Positions 16,459-28,912 of a DNA stretch of 64,000 bases are shown here, piece by piece. How positions within the stretch are numbered: position 1 is the stretch's first letter; each line of letters opens with the position of its first letter. The notes under the pieces are model-generated. The model had not been told where the DNA came from. It worked only from the letters and a program-made list of their open reading frames with translations, and did no database searches. Both the position numbers and the translations under genes were made by a program. The DNA comes from Karalla daura. Taxonomy: Eukaryota; Chordata; Actinopteri; Chaetodontiformes; Leiognathidae. Location of the stretch: NCBI GenBank assembly GCA_029224185.1, contig CM055198.1:9360016-9424015 (forward strand), read 5' to 3'.

Positions 16459-19400
16459 AAATGAGGGGAGAGACGCTCAGGTTTGTTGAGGACGTTGTAC
16501 AATTGTACATCTTGTGGAAAGACGCACGCTCTGGCCCGTATATCTATCCTCGCTCTCTCACTGCTGCTTGTGCACACGGAGTAGAGGCAGCCTGAACCTG
16601 GCTGCAGTGTGTGTGTGTGTGTGTGCGCGCATGTGCGTGTGTTTGCAAACACTCTCAGCCCGCCGCCTTTGTGAGGAATCCCACAGCTCCCCACCGGTTC
16701 CCGCAGCCTGAACGAATAAATATCACATCCGAATCTCTGCCCCCCCCCCCCTCCACCGCCACCACCACCGCTGCTTCTCCCGGGCCTCTACTGAAGCGTG
16801 TTCCTTAGCGTGTGCGCGTTGTCCCCCGTGTCGTCCAGCTGTCCCGAGCCCAGCACGCTGACCCAGCCCCCCCCCCCCCCCCCCCCTCCCCGTGCCTCTC
16901 TTCTCATTTCAGTGGTGTACGAGCATCGCTCCAGGCTGGAGAAGTCCCTTCAGAAGGAGAGGCTAGAGCACAAAAAGGCCAAAGAAGGTGAGGAGCCGCA
17001 CATCTCATTCACACGCATCAGGTGAATGCAGAGGCACTGCAGCGTGGTTTAAAGCCGGTATTACCCGGTAGTTTTAGGTGACGGCCATCTGCCGCATCGT
17101 GCTCTCCAGGAATAACAGGAATAACAGGATATGCGTTTGTGCTTTCTAACTCGACGCCTCGTGAGAAGGCCTCCTTTGTGCGGAGCCACTCGCCGGGTTA
17201 TCAATCAGGCTGGCAAACGTTTGAGCGGGCGCCGGGTTGATCTCTCTCTCTCTCGCCGTTTCTCCCGTGCAGATTTCCTGTCCTACAAACTGGAAGCCCA
17301 GCAGTCGCTGAACAAGGAGAAGGTACGTTTGCAGGCGGTCGGCCCGGCCTGCCAGGACTCGGTACCGCTGAGACACATCTCGCACAAACACCGTAACCTC
17401 CCCTATCGCCCGTCCGCCACCCCGGCTGCCAGCGTTATATGTAGTCCTAGTCTCTCCACTATTATCTGTTGTAACCTGGACAGGAAAGTCACCAGTTTTC
17501 CTTTTCTTCTCCCCCACTTCTGCTAAATAATGAAATGCTTTTTGTGTGTGTGTGCCTATACAGCAAGACTCCGGCAGCAGATATAATTCTCTGCAGGTGC
17601 AACATCAGATGCTAAAGGTATCGACCATTAAAATCTCCTCACATACTCAAAGAGCAGTGTCTCCACTCACACTTGTCCTTGAATACATGAATACTTAAGC
17701 CTCTTTCTCTCGGGTCTTCAGACCTACCCTCATGGACACATGCTTTGATGTAGCGTGGCGAGGACAAAGCATCGACCTTGATACCTTTTTCTTTTTCCTC
17801 TTTAATGTTTTCTCCGTCAGAACCAGCACGAGGACCTGAAGAAGCAGTACTACGAGCTGCAGGACCAGCACCAGGTCCAGGGCGAGGACCACAACCGGCT
17901 GCTGGACGAGCACAGGGTGCGCTACGACAAACTGCAGCAAGTCAAAGAGGTGGAGATCACCCAGCTCAAAGGTACCCGCGCTCTCCCCAATCCATGCTCT
18001 GCCCTCCTGTTTGTAGTTGGAGAGCCATCTCGCTCAAACCGCCGTGGTATTCCTCTGAAAGCTGAATTTACCCTCTCATCGTCCCAAGCGCGTGGGCAGC
18101 GCTACGAGCGGTGATGCGAGCTGACAAGTGAAACCGGGGCTTGTGAGGTGAATCAGAGGAGCGACGAAAGCAAAAAAAAAAAACCCATCCGAAGGCGGCG
18201 CTCATTGCTGTGCAGCTGCTGCTTTTGCTGCCGTGTGCTTCCTGTGTCGGCGCTCCCCGCAGCCGTCCAGCCTCACCCGTCTGTGTCTCCCTGTGACTGC
18301 AGACAGCGTATACAACCTGAGGGAGGAAAACAAGCAGCTGAGGAAGGCCCACCACGACATCCACACGCAGCTGCAGGACGCACAGGTGAGGCCCGGGCTC
18401 CGGGACGTGGACCCGAGAGCAGCCCGTTGAAGCCATCCCCTCCCCCTCTGCTGCATCTGTGTGTGTGTGTGTGTGTGTGCAGGTCCGTCACCAGGACCTG
18501 AAGGTCGCCCACGACCAGCTCTCACTGACGCTGGAAGACCACAAGAGGGCGCTGGCTTCAGCCCAGGTAAGGGGCCCGGCCCGGCACAGAGATGCTGTCT
18601 CATTCTCCAGCTCCCCGTCGGCTGAGGGATGCCGAGCCGCCGAGGAGGGCCGTCACACGTCGTCGTCTGTCCCTCCCTCGCTCCGAGGAAGTATGAAAGC
18701 TTTAACCCCCGGCCGCCCGAAAGACTGCAAACACGCGCGGTGCCGAGCGAGGGAAAGGTCAGCCGCGGCTGGCGTCACAGTTGCGCTCTTTATTCTCAGG
18801 TGCAAGTCAAACATTTCCACTCCGGGCTGCGCTCCGCTCCAACCTTTGCCTCGGCCTTAAATAAATCATGACAGATGTGCGTGGCAGCAGGGCGCGTAAT
18901 CCGCAGCGCGGACGAGGGGAGAGGAAGAGAGACGTCTGGTGCTGCCGGCTCGTGGCCGATCAGATGAGATGTTGCTTTCCCTTTCCCGGACTGACCTTTG
19001 ACAGGCCCGGATGGTTTATTGAACACGGTGGCCCGCACCGCTTCCCTGCCCGTGGGGGCGATGCTCGCTCTCGCTCTCACTCTCGCTCTCCCCTCTCACT
19101 TTCTGTCTCTTTGCATTCGCTCATTTGTTTCAAAGCCTGTCCCGGTTTGCATCGGCGCTTCCCTCTCACACACCGGGGGGTTGGGGTGGGGGGTGGGGGT
19201 GGGGTTGGTTCAGTCAGGGCTGTCAGAACAGCGCATCTGAAACACGTTCCAGTCAATCAGCCAGAAAGATATAATGGAAGGACAAAGGGAGCGTGAGGAA
19301 TTTAGCAGGATTTTCGAGTCGGACCCCCAAGCACGGTGGGAAAGCAACTGTCTATGCACTAGTGTGATTCCTAACAGGCTCTAGCTTCCTAATAGAGGCT

Positions 19401-22400
19401 GCTGAGGGTTCCTGAGCCCATGTATGCAGCCAGTCACGGTTGTATCATATGTTACCAGTGAACCTAAGAAAGGGTTAAAAATATTTTTTTCAACACTTTT
19501 TTGTACGTTGTTGCTCCTCTTCCCGTAAGTGTTATTGGCAAAAAATCATTGATAAAATGTTTGAGAAATGCAAGCAAGCAACTAGAACCAAATTCACGTT
19601 GCGGTGTTTCCAAAGGCATTGTAGCTGCGTCATGAGATAACACACAAATTCCCAAAACTGTAACCCAAAGCACAAGAGAGAGAGAGAGAGAGCGATTTCC
19701 TAGGAAATTTTCCAAGACGTTGCGCAACCCCGCTGACATGGAAAGCTGGTGGTGAACTGGTAAACCCAGGTGGACCGGTATGAGACCTGAAGGTTGTCGT
19801 TGTTGTTATTACAAACAGGTAGGGAGTGTGAGGGAATAAGGAAGCCAACAAGGAGAGAGGAAGGGGAGGAGGAGGAGGGGCGACAGTAGGCGACTAGTCA
19901 AACAGGTGGATCAAAGCACTAAATCAGCACTGAGACCTGAATCTGAGACCTTGATTGCAGGGTACGGTGCAGCTCTACTGTGGCCTGTGGAGGAAGAGAG
20001 AAAGAGAGAGAGAGGGAGAGAGCGAGAGAGTCTGTCACCATCCGGAGCAATTGTGGAAATAATGGAAAAGCCGGTGTGAGGATACGGGGCTTTTAGTGGT
20101 TCTTGTGACACATTTAATGGGCTCGGTTGATTTAATGGGAAGGAGACTGTTACAAAGGGACCCAAGGCGGGAATCCAACTCTGATGCGCTGCATAATAGC
20201 TTCTATGCTGAAACAATGTGCCACGGGATACTCCATTTGAAGCTAATGTTTGATCGTTCAATTCCGACTACTTCCCACTCTTCATAGAGCAAAGTGTCGT
20301 ATAGGGCAAATATAGTACCTTCACACAACTTCCTGCTCTGCCACTGTCCAAAAACTTCATCCACAATAAGGCATGTTGTAATTAACACAGCACAGGGTTC
20401 ATCCTCAGGGTGTGTGTGTGTGTGTGTTGTTCCCTGCAGGCCCAGGTGGATGAATACAAGCAGATGAAGGACTCCCTCAACCGGGTGCAGCCTCCGCACC
20501 CTGCCGTCCAGACGGCTCATGATGCTCAACAGAACGAAGTAGAGGACCACAGAGAGCATGAGCCTCCTCAGGATGAGCAGCACCAGCCCAGGGTGACGAG
20601 GCGTCCTCTGCGATAGCACATCCGCCCCACCGTGACGACGGGCAGGTCTCACTGTGTCTCTCTTTTCAGATTGAGCACGAGGAGGAGGCGCCGGCCCAGT
20701 CCCAGCACCCCCTGTCTGACAGGGAGGAGGACGGAGAGGGGGAGGCGGAGCGGAGGAGGGAGCTGGCCGAGGAGGAGATGGCTCAGGCGGGACAGCCCCA
20801 GAAGCTGGAGGAGGACCCGGACCAGCCGCAGGACGAGCAGCAGGAGGGCATGGAGGAGCAGGAGGAGGAGCCGGAGCCAGAGCAGCCGGACGAGAACGCC
20901 CTGGACCGACAGAGACGCCACCCACAGCCGGTCAGAACTGGTTCAGAGCACGGCACCTACATCTAATGGACAAAAAAAGTTTGTGTGTGTGTTTATGGTT
21001 CACACAGCTCCTGCTTAAGTGCCAATCGTTGAGCTTCAGTTCCAAGCTCTCCTCCATCTTTGATTAACGACAACTCAGCCATTCTACGTCGTGCACAGTG
21101 TTTCAGCCTGCCATTGTCATCTATTAATCTCCCCCAGTGGATAAATCACACCTAACCCTCACATTCATAGCTCAAATTAGCAGCCACTCTGCATCTCTGA
21201 TCCGCCGCAATTTATCTGACTGTCGCCTCGTCCGCTTGGGTTGTTCCTCCGGACAGGGCCTCCACCCGGAGCATCCAGGGGCGGAGGAGGAGGCCCAGCC
21301 CCAGGGCGAGCGGGAGAAGTCGCCCTACGAGCAGCAGCAGGAGCAGCAGCGGCTGGAGGCGCAGCGGGCCGAGGAGCGCCGGCAGATCCAGATGCAGCAG
21401 GAGGCGCTGCAGGTCCACAGGGACCGCGTGTTGAAGGAGCGGATGCAGCGGCTGAAGGAGGAGCACGAGAGGGAGCAGATGCAGCACAGGGAGGCCGACA
21501 AGCGCGAGCAGCTGCTGAGGGAGGAGCAGCAGAGGTGAGGCTGGTGAACTCAGCAGCCATGACAGCAGCCATGCAACCACTCAAGGTCACCTTTAAGCTC
21601 CTGTCATCAGCCACTCAGCAAACTTAAATGAGTGCAACACTACCCCCTCTTTGTCTTCTCTCAACCTGTACGACCCGATGAAATCCTTGTTTAGACGAGT
21701 AGGTCGATTACAAACAAAGGGATGCGTCTCAACACCTGCAGCTGTGGATGGAAAACTGGGACAGGATTATACCAGACAGTGTGTGTGTGTGTGTGTGTGT
21801 GTTTGACGTGGCCCGGCCTCTGTGTTTTAGGAAGAGGAGCGAGTATGAAAACATGGACAACGACATCACTCAAGGAGAGGAGGATCATCACGCCGGCGGC
21901 GAGGGTGAGCCTGAGGGATGACTACGGACCCGTGTTTGTCTTCAAACAGTGTTAATCATGACATCCTGTTAGCGGCGCAGCCCCAGATACGCTTCATGCC
22001 TGTGTGTGTGTACGTGTGTGCGTGTGCCACCAGAGCGAGATGTTCACATGCTGCACGAGGAGGAGGAGGAGGAGGAGGAGAAGCGGGACGCCGATCACAG
22101 ATTGCCGCCGCATCAGCAGGTGACAGCCTCCCCGTCCCACTCGCTCCATCTGTCCCCGTCGTCTGTCTCTCCCCCTTCAGCCCGTCCCCCGGCTTAGCAT
22201 GCACGCCGGTGCGGCGCCCGTCCTCCATCCATCCGTCCATCCATCCGTCCATGCATCCATCCGTCCAGAAATGGCTCCTTTCATCCCGCCTGCCGACCGT
22301 CCCGCGCTGGCACATTCCTCTCCCGCTTGTCAGTCAAAGCCGAGGATCGGCTCAGTCTCCTGAATACCAACGAGGCAATTAATATGAGATTAGAGGCGGC

Positions 22401-24286
22401 TAACTGCCACCATCATTTTTATTCTGCCAAACACGTTGGGCTATTAATCCTCTGCTCCGCGCCTTTATTGCACCCGATTTATCTGCGCTCTCGCCCCGGT
22501 ACTCCTGTTAATGCGCCGCCCGTGCCCGTCTTATGTAAATACGGCGCCTCGTCCTCTGTTCAATTCTCGACTACTTATCCTCCCCCCCCTCCTCCTCCTC
22601 CTCCTCAGGGTGCCGTGGAGGGCGACCTGGACCCCGAGGACGACCCCAACAACCAGGGCGAGGACGAGTTCGAGGAGGCGGAGGACGAGCGGCCGCAGCC
22701 CAGGGTCACTCAGGAGGAGGAGGAGGAGCCCGTGGAGGAGGAGGAGGAGCCGGCGGCGCCCGCCCAGCGCATGGAGTTGCACCCGGGGGGCGCTGTGCAG
22801 CCTGCTGTGGAGGAGGAGCTGGTGGTGAGTAAACAGTCTGACACGGGCCCACGAGAATGCGATGGAACGGGCTAGTGAATCTGGGATGTGTGTGTGTGCG
22901 TGTGTGCGTGTGTGTGTGCAGATGGCTGGAAACCCAGATCAGCAGGAGGACACGCTGGATGACCATTACCAGGAGGAGGTGGAAGACGAGGTGTGCTTCA
23001 TTGGAAAAAAAACAAAACAAAAGATGTCCTTTTAGGAATATCACCATAAAATGGTGACCTCATGCTAACTCTCCTGCCCCGCCGCTAGGCCCAGGAGGAC
23101 ATCACAGGAGGCCAGAAGAGAGAGGAGGAGGAGGTGGAGGAGGAGGGAGAGGATCCGTACAACGAGGACAACATGGAGCAGGTGGGTTCCCGCCCGGGGC
23201 TCGGGAGCGTCTATTGGTTTTGCTCCTGAGTAACGTGACTCTCAGTCACAGCAGAGAGCACCTGTCCTGCACGCTCGGGACGACCGTCTCGATGCGGCAC
23301 ACAGGAAGCAAGGCTGACATCACTGGAGCTGCGTGGACCGCGTGTGTGTGTGTGTGTCTGTGTGTGTGTGTGCCAGTGTTTAGTCCCTGCAACTCGATCT
23401 GCAGCCGTGTGTGTGTGTGTGTGTTCTGGTCACAGCGGGAGATCAGGTGTCGTGGCTGCCTGGGCATCGTGTTACCACCCTGAGTTTCTCATTTGTCCCA
23501 GGAGGATGAAGAGTGTTCCCGATGAAGAAACTTTGTTCATAAACATTATGTATATATATGTATATATACGTAGTGTTGATTCTGCAATCGTACAGAGGGC
23601 CACTGTAACACAGTGTGTTGGTTGCAGTTGGAACGGGGCCACTTTAAGGTCACGAGGTCGCCCAGGTCCCACACACACATATGAAGGCATATGAACTCAG
23701 TTGACCGAGTCTGACTTGTGTGCTGTACCTACCAGACATATGAAACACCCTCAAAGTGGCCGATATGTATTTATGACCCACTTTATTGCACGGAACGATT
23801 CATGAATTGGATAGTTGTATCTGGTTTTATAGGTTTTACCCTGCACAGGTCCTCAGTCCATCATTCACTCTCACACTCACACCCAGGGGCAAGTGTCCAG
23901 TCAGTCTAATCATGCGTGTTTTTGGACTGAAGGAGAAAACTGGAGTGCCAAGACAAAAACCTATGCAGACTCGAGCAGAATATGCAAACTCTTGGCCAGT
24001 TTCAGGGGAAATATCAAGTTTTGAAGTCTATGAAATAAGTAATGAATCAAAGTTATGTCCCAAATGTGTATGTATGTGTATGTATATATGGTTGTAATGT
24101 ATTTGTATTATGTGCTTATATGTACTCCAGGATGACGCCAAAACTCAGGAGGGACCAAGGAAGGAGGAGGACCACAGGAAAGAGGCGGAGAACAACGAGG
24201 AGAACTACGAAGAGGAGGAGGAGGAGGAGGCGGAGGAGGAGGCGGCCGACGCAGTCAAGGGAACCAATCGGAGGGCGGAGATGTGA
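7751..24286 (+). CDS. golim4: Golgi integral membrane protein 4 (GPP130)
   Basis: Sixteen exons give 689 residues (human about 696): 7751-7937, 16913-16987, 17273-17322, 17564-17617, 17821-17971, 18303-18385, 18483-18566, 20440-20592, 20670-20930, 21257-21534, 21831-21904, 22034-22119, 22609-22824, 22922-22990, 23089-23181, 24131-24286. All junctions are GT-AG and all phases match. GPP130 is a type II cis-Golgi protein that cycles through endosomes. Residues 1-12 are a basic cytosolic tail (MGNGVCSRRQRR), then a single transmembrane helix (IFQCLLLVTVVCGVMYGGMI). KYQQHQESLSAQLQ and VYEHRSRLEKSLQKERLEHK begin the luminal coiled coil (exons 1-7). Exons 8-16 encode a Glu/Gln-rich acidic region with the conserved DPNNQGEDEFEEAE and AGNPDQQED, ending RRAEM. 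I chose the start because it begins the family's MGNG motif. No frame breaks were seen. Confidence 0.96.
8504..8750 (+). repeat. Dispersed repeat, copy 2
   Basis: Diverged partner of 5237-5490, same orientation and block order, about 3.3 kb apart, within golim4 intron 1. Confidence 0.6.
12334..12394 (+). repeat. (GT)n microsatellite
   Basis: About 30 uninterrupted GT units within golim4 intron 1. Confidence 0.97.
12747..12781 (+). repeat. G35 homopolymer
   Basis: 35 consecutive G in golim4 intron 1, one of several very long poly-G/C runs in this window; a (GGA)n G9 tract lies at 12584-12609. Confidence 0.95.
13672..13760 (+). repeat. SINE-like repeat fragment
   Basis: Shows GGTATGAGTGTGACAGTGAA, a GT run, then GGGCTGGAGACCTGTCCATT, corresponding to the middle of the repeat family seen elsewhere in the window. 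Ends are not recognisable. Confidence 0.45.
16374..16459 (+). repeat. Compound (TA)n(CA)n(TA)n microsatellite
   Basis: Alternating TA, then about 22 CA units, then TA again, in the last 550 bases of golim4 intron 1. Confidence 0.95.
18567..20439 (+). other. golim4 intron 7
   Basis: A 1.9 kb intron with an imperfect CGCTCT/CACTCT hexamer stretch (19062-19100), G-rich words at 19176-19206 and short GA runs. No exon or named repeat was recognised. Confidence 0.7.
22320..22570 (+). promoter_or_regulatory. Candidate intronic enhancer in golim4
   Basis: Within the intron between exons 12 and 13. It carries several TAAT-core homeodomain-type words (GGCAATTAATATGAGATTAG, GGCTATTAATCC, CTGTTAATG) and an octamer-like TTATGTAAAT, in otherwise complex sequence without simple repeats. 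Only the motif content is visible; enhancer function is inference. Confidence 0.25.
23182..24130 (+). other. golim4 last intron
   Basis: Contains GT runs (23341-23371, 23407-23425) and a reverse-oriented SINE-like copy at about 23838-24000. The acceptor is TATATGTACTCCAG. Confidence 0.75.
23838..24000 (-). repeat. SINE-like repeat, reverse copy
   Basis: CAGTCCATCATTCACTCTCA, CAGGGGCAAGTGTCCAGTCA, TTTTTGGACTGAAGGAGAAA and CTATGCAGACTCG are reverse complements of the family's ordered segments. It is the form most often met in teleost introns. Confidence 0.7.
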
Positions 24287-25295
24287 GCGGGACTCTGCTG
24301 CGCAGACTCTGTCCAGGTTGCAGTGCCTTTCGTTTTTTTGTTTCGTCTTTGTTTTTTTCGTTTCCGCCAGCCGTGGAGCCTCCTCAGGTGCCTCCCATCC
24401 CTCGTCCTCCGAAGGAGTAATACAAGCAGCCATCCGCTCAGAGGTCCACTGTGGAAGAACTGGGGGGGGTTGGGGGGAGAAGACGGGCCGTCGCTCCAGG
24501 GACACTGCAGCGATGGGACTGAGCTGCGGAGACGGAGCAGGAGGCCGTTCGCGGGATCTGTACTGAATCGCTTTTTTTGTTTGTTTTTTTGTTCAATCCG
24601 TTTGCTTCTCCGTCTCTGCTCTCTCTCACGCCTGCTCCACACGGCCCGGCTCGGGCCCAGAATGTATTTCTCTCCCCGCCTCCCAGGTACGTGCCAAGGA
24701 GGCAAAGATGAATTGCGTTACCCTCGTGTCCTCGTCTCGTCACGTCTCCGTGTGCACATCCTGTCATTCCAGTCGATCGAGTGCTTTCGTTATTTATTGT
24801 TGATTGCAACAACTCTGACAATCGTGAACAAGGTGCATTAATTCTTTCTGTTTTTACCCCTCCCCCCAACGGACTTGTTTTGTGCCGCGGCCGCCTGCCT
24901 CTGTCCCACGTGTGTGTGCATGTGTGTGTCACACCGACGCGTGCCTTCCCGCTCTGGTCCGTCTCAATCGTTTCCCACGAGGAGGAGGAAGCGCCTCCAG
25001 CAGGACGGAGGCGGGGTCTCGGCGCGGCCTCGGACCCGGGGGGGGGGGCGGGGGCGCCCTTCGGCGTCAACTGCTGCCGTGAATTGACTTCACAGACCCG
25101 TTGCAGTCCGCTGCAAGAATCTTCTAGTCTACTGTACGATGTATAGTGAGAAATGAGAAATGAATGCTGACAATTTGTACATTTTTTTTTTCCACCGGTT
25201 ATATTTGATACAAAACCAAAAAAAAAAAAAGTGGGATTTCGGTCGGAACGACCCACCTCTGTACGCGCCGTAATGGTGCGTGTGTGTGTGTGCGG

Positions 25296-25301
25296 AATAA
25301 A
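25296..25301 (+). other. AATAAA polyadenylation signal of golim4
   Basis: Canonical AATAAA about 1.0 kb after the golim4 stop, in GTGCGGAATAAAGAG, with a GT-rich stretch upstream and TGCGTGTC downstream. The 3' UTR between holds no other AATAAA that I saw. Confidence 0.75.
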
Positions 25302-25484
25302 GAGATTGAAGGACTTCGGGTCACGGGGACTGCGTGTCATCCAGTTCTTTCTTTGATTCTTAAGACTTTTGTTTTTGAGCCATCAGTGGCGAGTTCCACT
25401 CAATGGGAGATCCCCTCTGATGAGGGATCACAGTCCCAACAGTCCTGGTAGGATCCAGATGAAGGTTTGTGTGTCTCCTGCTGC

Positions 25485-25490
<6 letters not shown>

Positions 25491-25579
<89 letters not shown>
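25491..25579 (+). repeat. (CT)n microsatellite
   Basis: About 44 uninterrupted CT units, 190 bases past the golim4 polyadenylation signal. Confidence 0.97.
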
Positions 25580-25582
<3 letters not shown>

Positions 25583-26439
25583 GGTCTGAGTGGAGACAGC
25601 TGGGCCGCAGCCGGGGCGCAGCCTCTGCAGCTGCTTCCCATCCTGTAGTCGGGACGCCTGGCCCTGCACCTCCAGCGCCGCAGGCTGCAGCACGTCCAGC
25701 CACTCTAGCAACACGCTTCCCGCTCTCAGCAGGTTCCTCCCCTCTCTGCTCCGTCTCCCCTCCCATCCCTGGACTCGGTTCTAGACCCGCTCATTAGGGT
25801 TGCAAATGAGACACGCGCTTCTGATTACCTCCGACACTTTGGATCAAGCTCGTCTCGGCTGGGTTCACTGGTTTAGACAAGTAACTGACATCAAAGCTTT
25901 TTTTCCCCCAAACAGTTTGTTTTTTATCAAAACAAGTCGAAAGTTGTTAGAGGAGGGAAAAGGCCTATTTTTTTTTCTGCCACTTTAGATCCATTTCATG
26001 TGAAAACACTGTAAAATGACCATTTTAGGCACGGCCTTTGGATGTTTCTACACTGAAACTCAAGCTTGTTTCGTATGTAAGTAACGTGGTCTGAAATGTG
26101 AACCAACACCTCAAAAAGTTTTCACCTTTTCCCAAGTATGATCTTGCTGTTAAATGACAGACACCTGGCTGATAGTGAGGGCAGGTCAAACTGACTCGCC
26201 GAGTCTCCAGGAGGCTGTGAGACGATGGACGCCTCCGGCTTCAGGGCGTGTGATGACTGTGTACGGTGGAGGGAGGGAGGGGCGCAGCGGGCAGCTGATC
26301 GCCATACTGAATCTGAATCTGAGAGTGCGCAGCTTGCCTGGGACGTGCGGGGATGTCTCCGCCGCTGTTGTCTCAGCCGATGGAAAGCAGACGTGTCGTC
26401 TGAACCCGCGGAAACACGCTGTCAAAGTCTGTTTTCAAC

Positions 26440-27250
26440 CGGCGACAAGCCGATCATAAATATGCATCAAGCAAGGAGAGGGGGAAAAAAACATAAATAT
26501 TCATACTTGACTTTGCCAGTGACTGCGGCGTTCACATGCATCCCTGCTCGCTTGTCTTTCTTTCTTTCCTTCTTTCCTTTTGTTTTATCCGGACGGAGGA
26601 CGGAGGGGTGAGAGGACGGCGCGTGAGCTCCTTCACACGGGAAATGAACTGACAAATGGGGGTGAAATGAGAATCAAACGGGAGGAGGTTGACTGAGACG
26701 GGCAATTACCTCTAATGAACAACATTTGTCCCCAGCACACAATCTCAATCAAATCATCCCTCTCTTCCTCCTCCTCCTCCTCCCCCTCCTCCTCTCAGTT
26801 CTCCTCTAGCTCTCGCTTCCTGTCAGCATCCCTGCGCCTCCTCTCCCGCTTTCTCGGCTGTTGCGAGATTGTTGATCTCCCCAGAGGGACCGTGGGATGC
26901 TGCGGAGTACGAGAGCAACAGGTGTCTCATTACTGTGCTAATGGCAGGCCACAGGGAGATGCGCGCACACGCGCACACACAGACACACACGCGCGCGCAC
27001 ACATTTTTTTCCGCAGTGGCAGGCAACGCAGAGACGATAACTCCTTCACATTCCTCACATTCCTGCGCCCCCCTCACTCATCATTTCACGGGTGAATTAG
27101 CGAGCATGAATGATCCCGACATGTCGACGCCCGGAGCCCGGGCCTATCTTGAGACGTGTGCCCACACCGCTGCCACCAACTGTCGAATCTTCCATTTAAC
27201 ACCGGCGCAAGATCTACTTGAAAGCTCGAGCTCCGAGCGATGAGAAAGAT
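26440..27250. promoter_or_regulatory. Candidate cis-regulatory element downstream of golim4
   Basis: Contains CATAAATATGCATCAAG, ACATAAATATTCATAC, CAATTACCTCTAATGAACAA and GTGAATTAGCGAGCATGAAT in non-repetitive sequence interrupted by two simple tracts. These resemble octamer and homeodomain sites. Function is inference from motif density alone. Confidence 0.2.
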
Positions 27251-27654
27251 TGGCAAGGAGGATGACTTCCACCCACAATTTTTTTTCTTTTTTTGGTCGG
27301 GTGAGAAAAATCAACCCTCGATTCTGTTTCCTGAGTCGGAAGCCTGCGGAGATAATCGATCATCCTGACCCCGTCGCCGGAAGCGTTGACCTGGACGCTC
27401 TCCGGAGCGCACGGGGGACGGGCGCTCCGGAGCCTCCTCATCACAGGCCGCCGCAGTAACAATCTGGCGCCGTGTTGCGCCCATCGCTCCGCGCGCACAC
27501 ATGCGATGCGTGATGTTCGCAAAAACAATCCTCCACACTTGAGTGGAAGCCAATGAGGCGCGTAACTGGTAGTTCTGTGGCCGGCTGTGCTTGTTAGAGA
27601 GACATATCAGGCCGCTTTAACTGGGTTATTCCGCGCTCCACGCTACTGCGAGGG

Positions 27655-27770
27655 CCAGGAGGTGACGCAGTGGCTCGCAAGCGACAAGGGACTCTATTCT
27701 GGTTGGTTACAAAGCAGGTAAGATGATGGATGGATAGATGGATGCATGGATGGATGCATGGATGGTTGTG
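27655..27770 (+). repeat. Partial SINE-like repeat with GGATGG tail
   Basis: A head-like AGGTGACGCAGTGGCTCGCA is followed after about 50 bases by GGTAAGATGATGGATGGATA and irregular GGATGGATGC units. It looks like head and tail with the middle deleted. Confidence 0.45.
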
Positions 27771-28717
27771 TGTGAGGGCCTGCTCGACTCATACTTGAGG
27801 ACTCATACTTGAGGACTCATTCTTGTGTGGCGCAGTATCACGTAACAAAGTGTGTTTTTGTTTCAGGCGCATGCTGTAAATGAAACCTCTATTAAAGGTA
27901 CACACCGGTGCGGTCGCATGAATAAATCATATAATAAAACTGGCCGTAGAGGCCATTGTGTGTCCTTCTGCTGGAATTATCATACGCTGCTTATCTGCAT
28001 TGCATTCAAGATGACATTTGGGACATTTTGTTTTGTATAATATGGGAATTAAAGGCACTCTGAATATATTCAAAATGAGCATAATCAGAATCCTAAAACG
28101 TTTTTAAAGGGTGGGAGTTTAGTACAGGACAAATGCAGATTAAGCTTCCAATCCTCCAAACTCACAATCAATTTAGACTTATGAAGTTTTCTTAAACTTA
28201 GAAAAAACAAATGTAATGCCTAAAGTATCCCAGTTTAAGAATAGATTAATTCAGTGATTAATTAAGTCAGGACTGTCAGATCAGACAGAAGAATAATTCC
28301 AAGCCTGAAATGACTTGGTTTTACCCAGAGCTCTCCACTGTACGAGGGCACACACTTTAAGCGGAAATCAAAACCCTTCCCATGAGACAGCTCCGAAAGC
28401 TACCAAGGATTACTCTTTGTGTACATATTTTCTGTGTGTGTGCGTGTGTGTGTATATGTGTGTGGATGAGGCTCACGGGTCATTACGCAGTCAGTCAGAG
28501 GACACAAGAGGCCATTATCCCGGGGAGTCTGGACACTAAATGTTTGATAAGCCTGAAAAGCAGATGTCCTGCTTCTCCTCTCACATATTACAGCCTGGAT
28601 CCACGCGCCGGGTGCGACTGTGTCTCTGTGTTTGTGTCTAGGAAAAGTTGTGCTCGCCGCCCGCAGTCCTGAGAGATGTCAAGCCGACGGAGATGACTCA
28701 CATAGTGATCTGATTAG

Positions 28718-28721
<4 letters not shown>

Positions 28722-28796
<75 letters not shown>
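28722..28796 (+). repeat. (CT)n microsatellite
   Basis: About 37 CT units, just beyond the predicted 3' end of the LRR gene. Confidence 0.97.
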
Positions 28797-28800
<4 letters not shown>

Positions 28801-28906
28801 CATCAAAGCCAAACTACGTCATAACCACTCGATACAGATACCCACACTGCGCCATGTTACAAATGGATGGAAAAAAATCGACTGAAAACCTGTTGTGTTT
28901 TTTCTG

Positions 28907-28912
28907 TTTATT
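28907..28912 (-). other. Polyadenylation signal of the LRR gene
   Basis: TTTATT on the + strand reads AATAAA on the minus strand, about 250 bases after the LRR gene's stop. Assigned by position. Confidence 0.45.

Larger units (their letters stand above)
7938..16912 (+). other. golim4 intron 1
   Basis: A 9 kb intron. It holds a dispersed-repeat copy near 8504-8750, a possible SINE fragment at 13672-13760, a GT tract at 12334-12394, a G35 run at 12747-12781 and a TA/CA/TA tract at 16374-16459. The rest is unique-looking DNA without a supported exon. The acceptor is preceded by a C20 run and TTCTCATTTCAG. Confidence 0.8.
25302..28906. other. Intergenic region between golim4 and the LRR gene
   Basis: No exon was recognised. 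It holds CT tracts at 25491-25579 and 28722-28796, a CT-rich stretch at 26760-26800, a CACGCG-type run at 26965-27002 and a partial SINE-like copy at 27655-27770. A stretch at 26440-27250 contains AT-rich motif words and is a candidate conserved element. Confidence 0.6.

Noticed and set aside
20203..20925. 240-codon minus-strand Pro/Ala/Leu-rich open frame
   Set aside because: Antisense shadow of the GAG-rich golim4 exons 20440-20592 and 20670-20930.
21177..21627. Ala/Pro-rich and Gly/Ala-rich frames over golim4 exon 10
   Set aside because: Out-of-frame shadows of the Glu/Gln-rich coding sequence.
24438..25340. 300-codon minus-strand open frame
   Set aside because: It lies antisense to the golim4 3' UTR, has low-complexity and repeat-derived stretches (THTHTR, PPPGSE), no recognisable domain and no splice logic.
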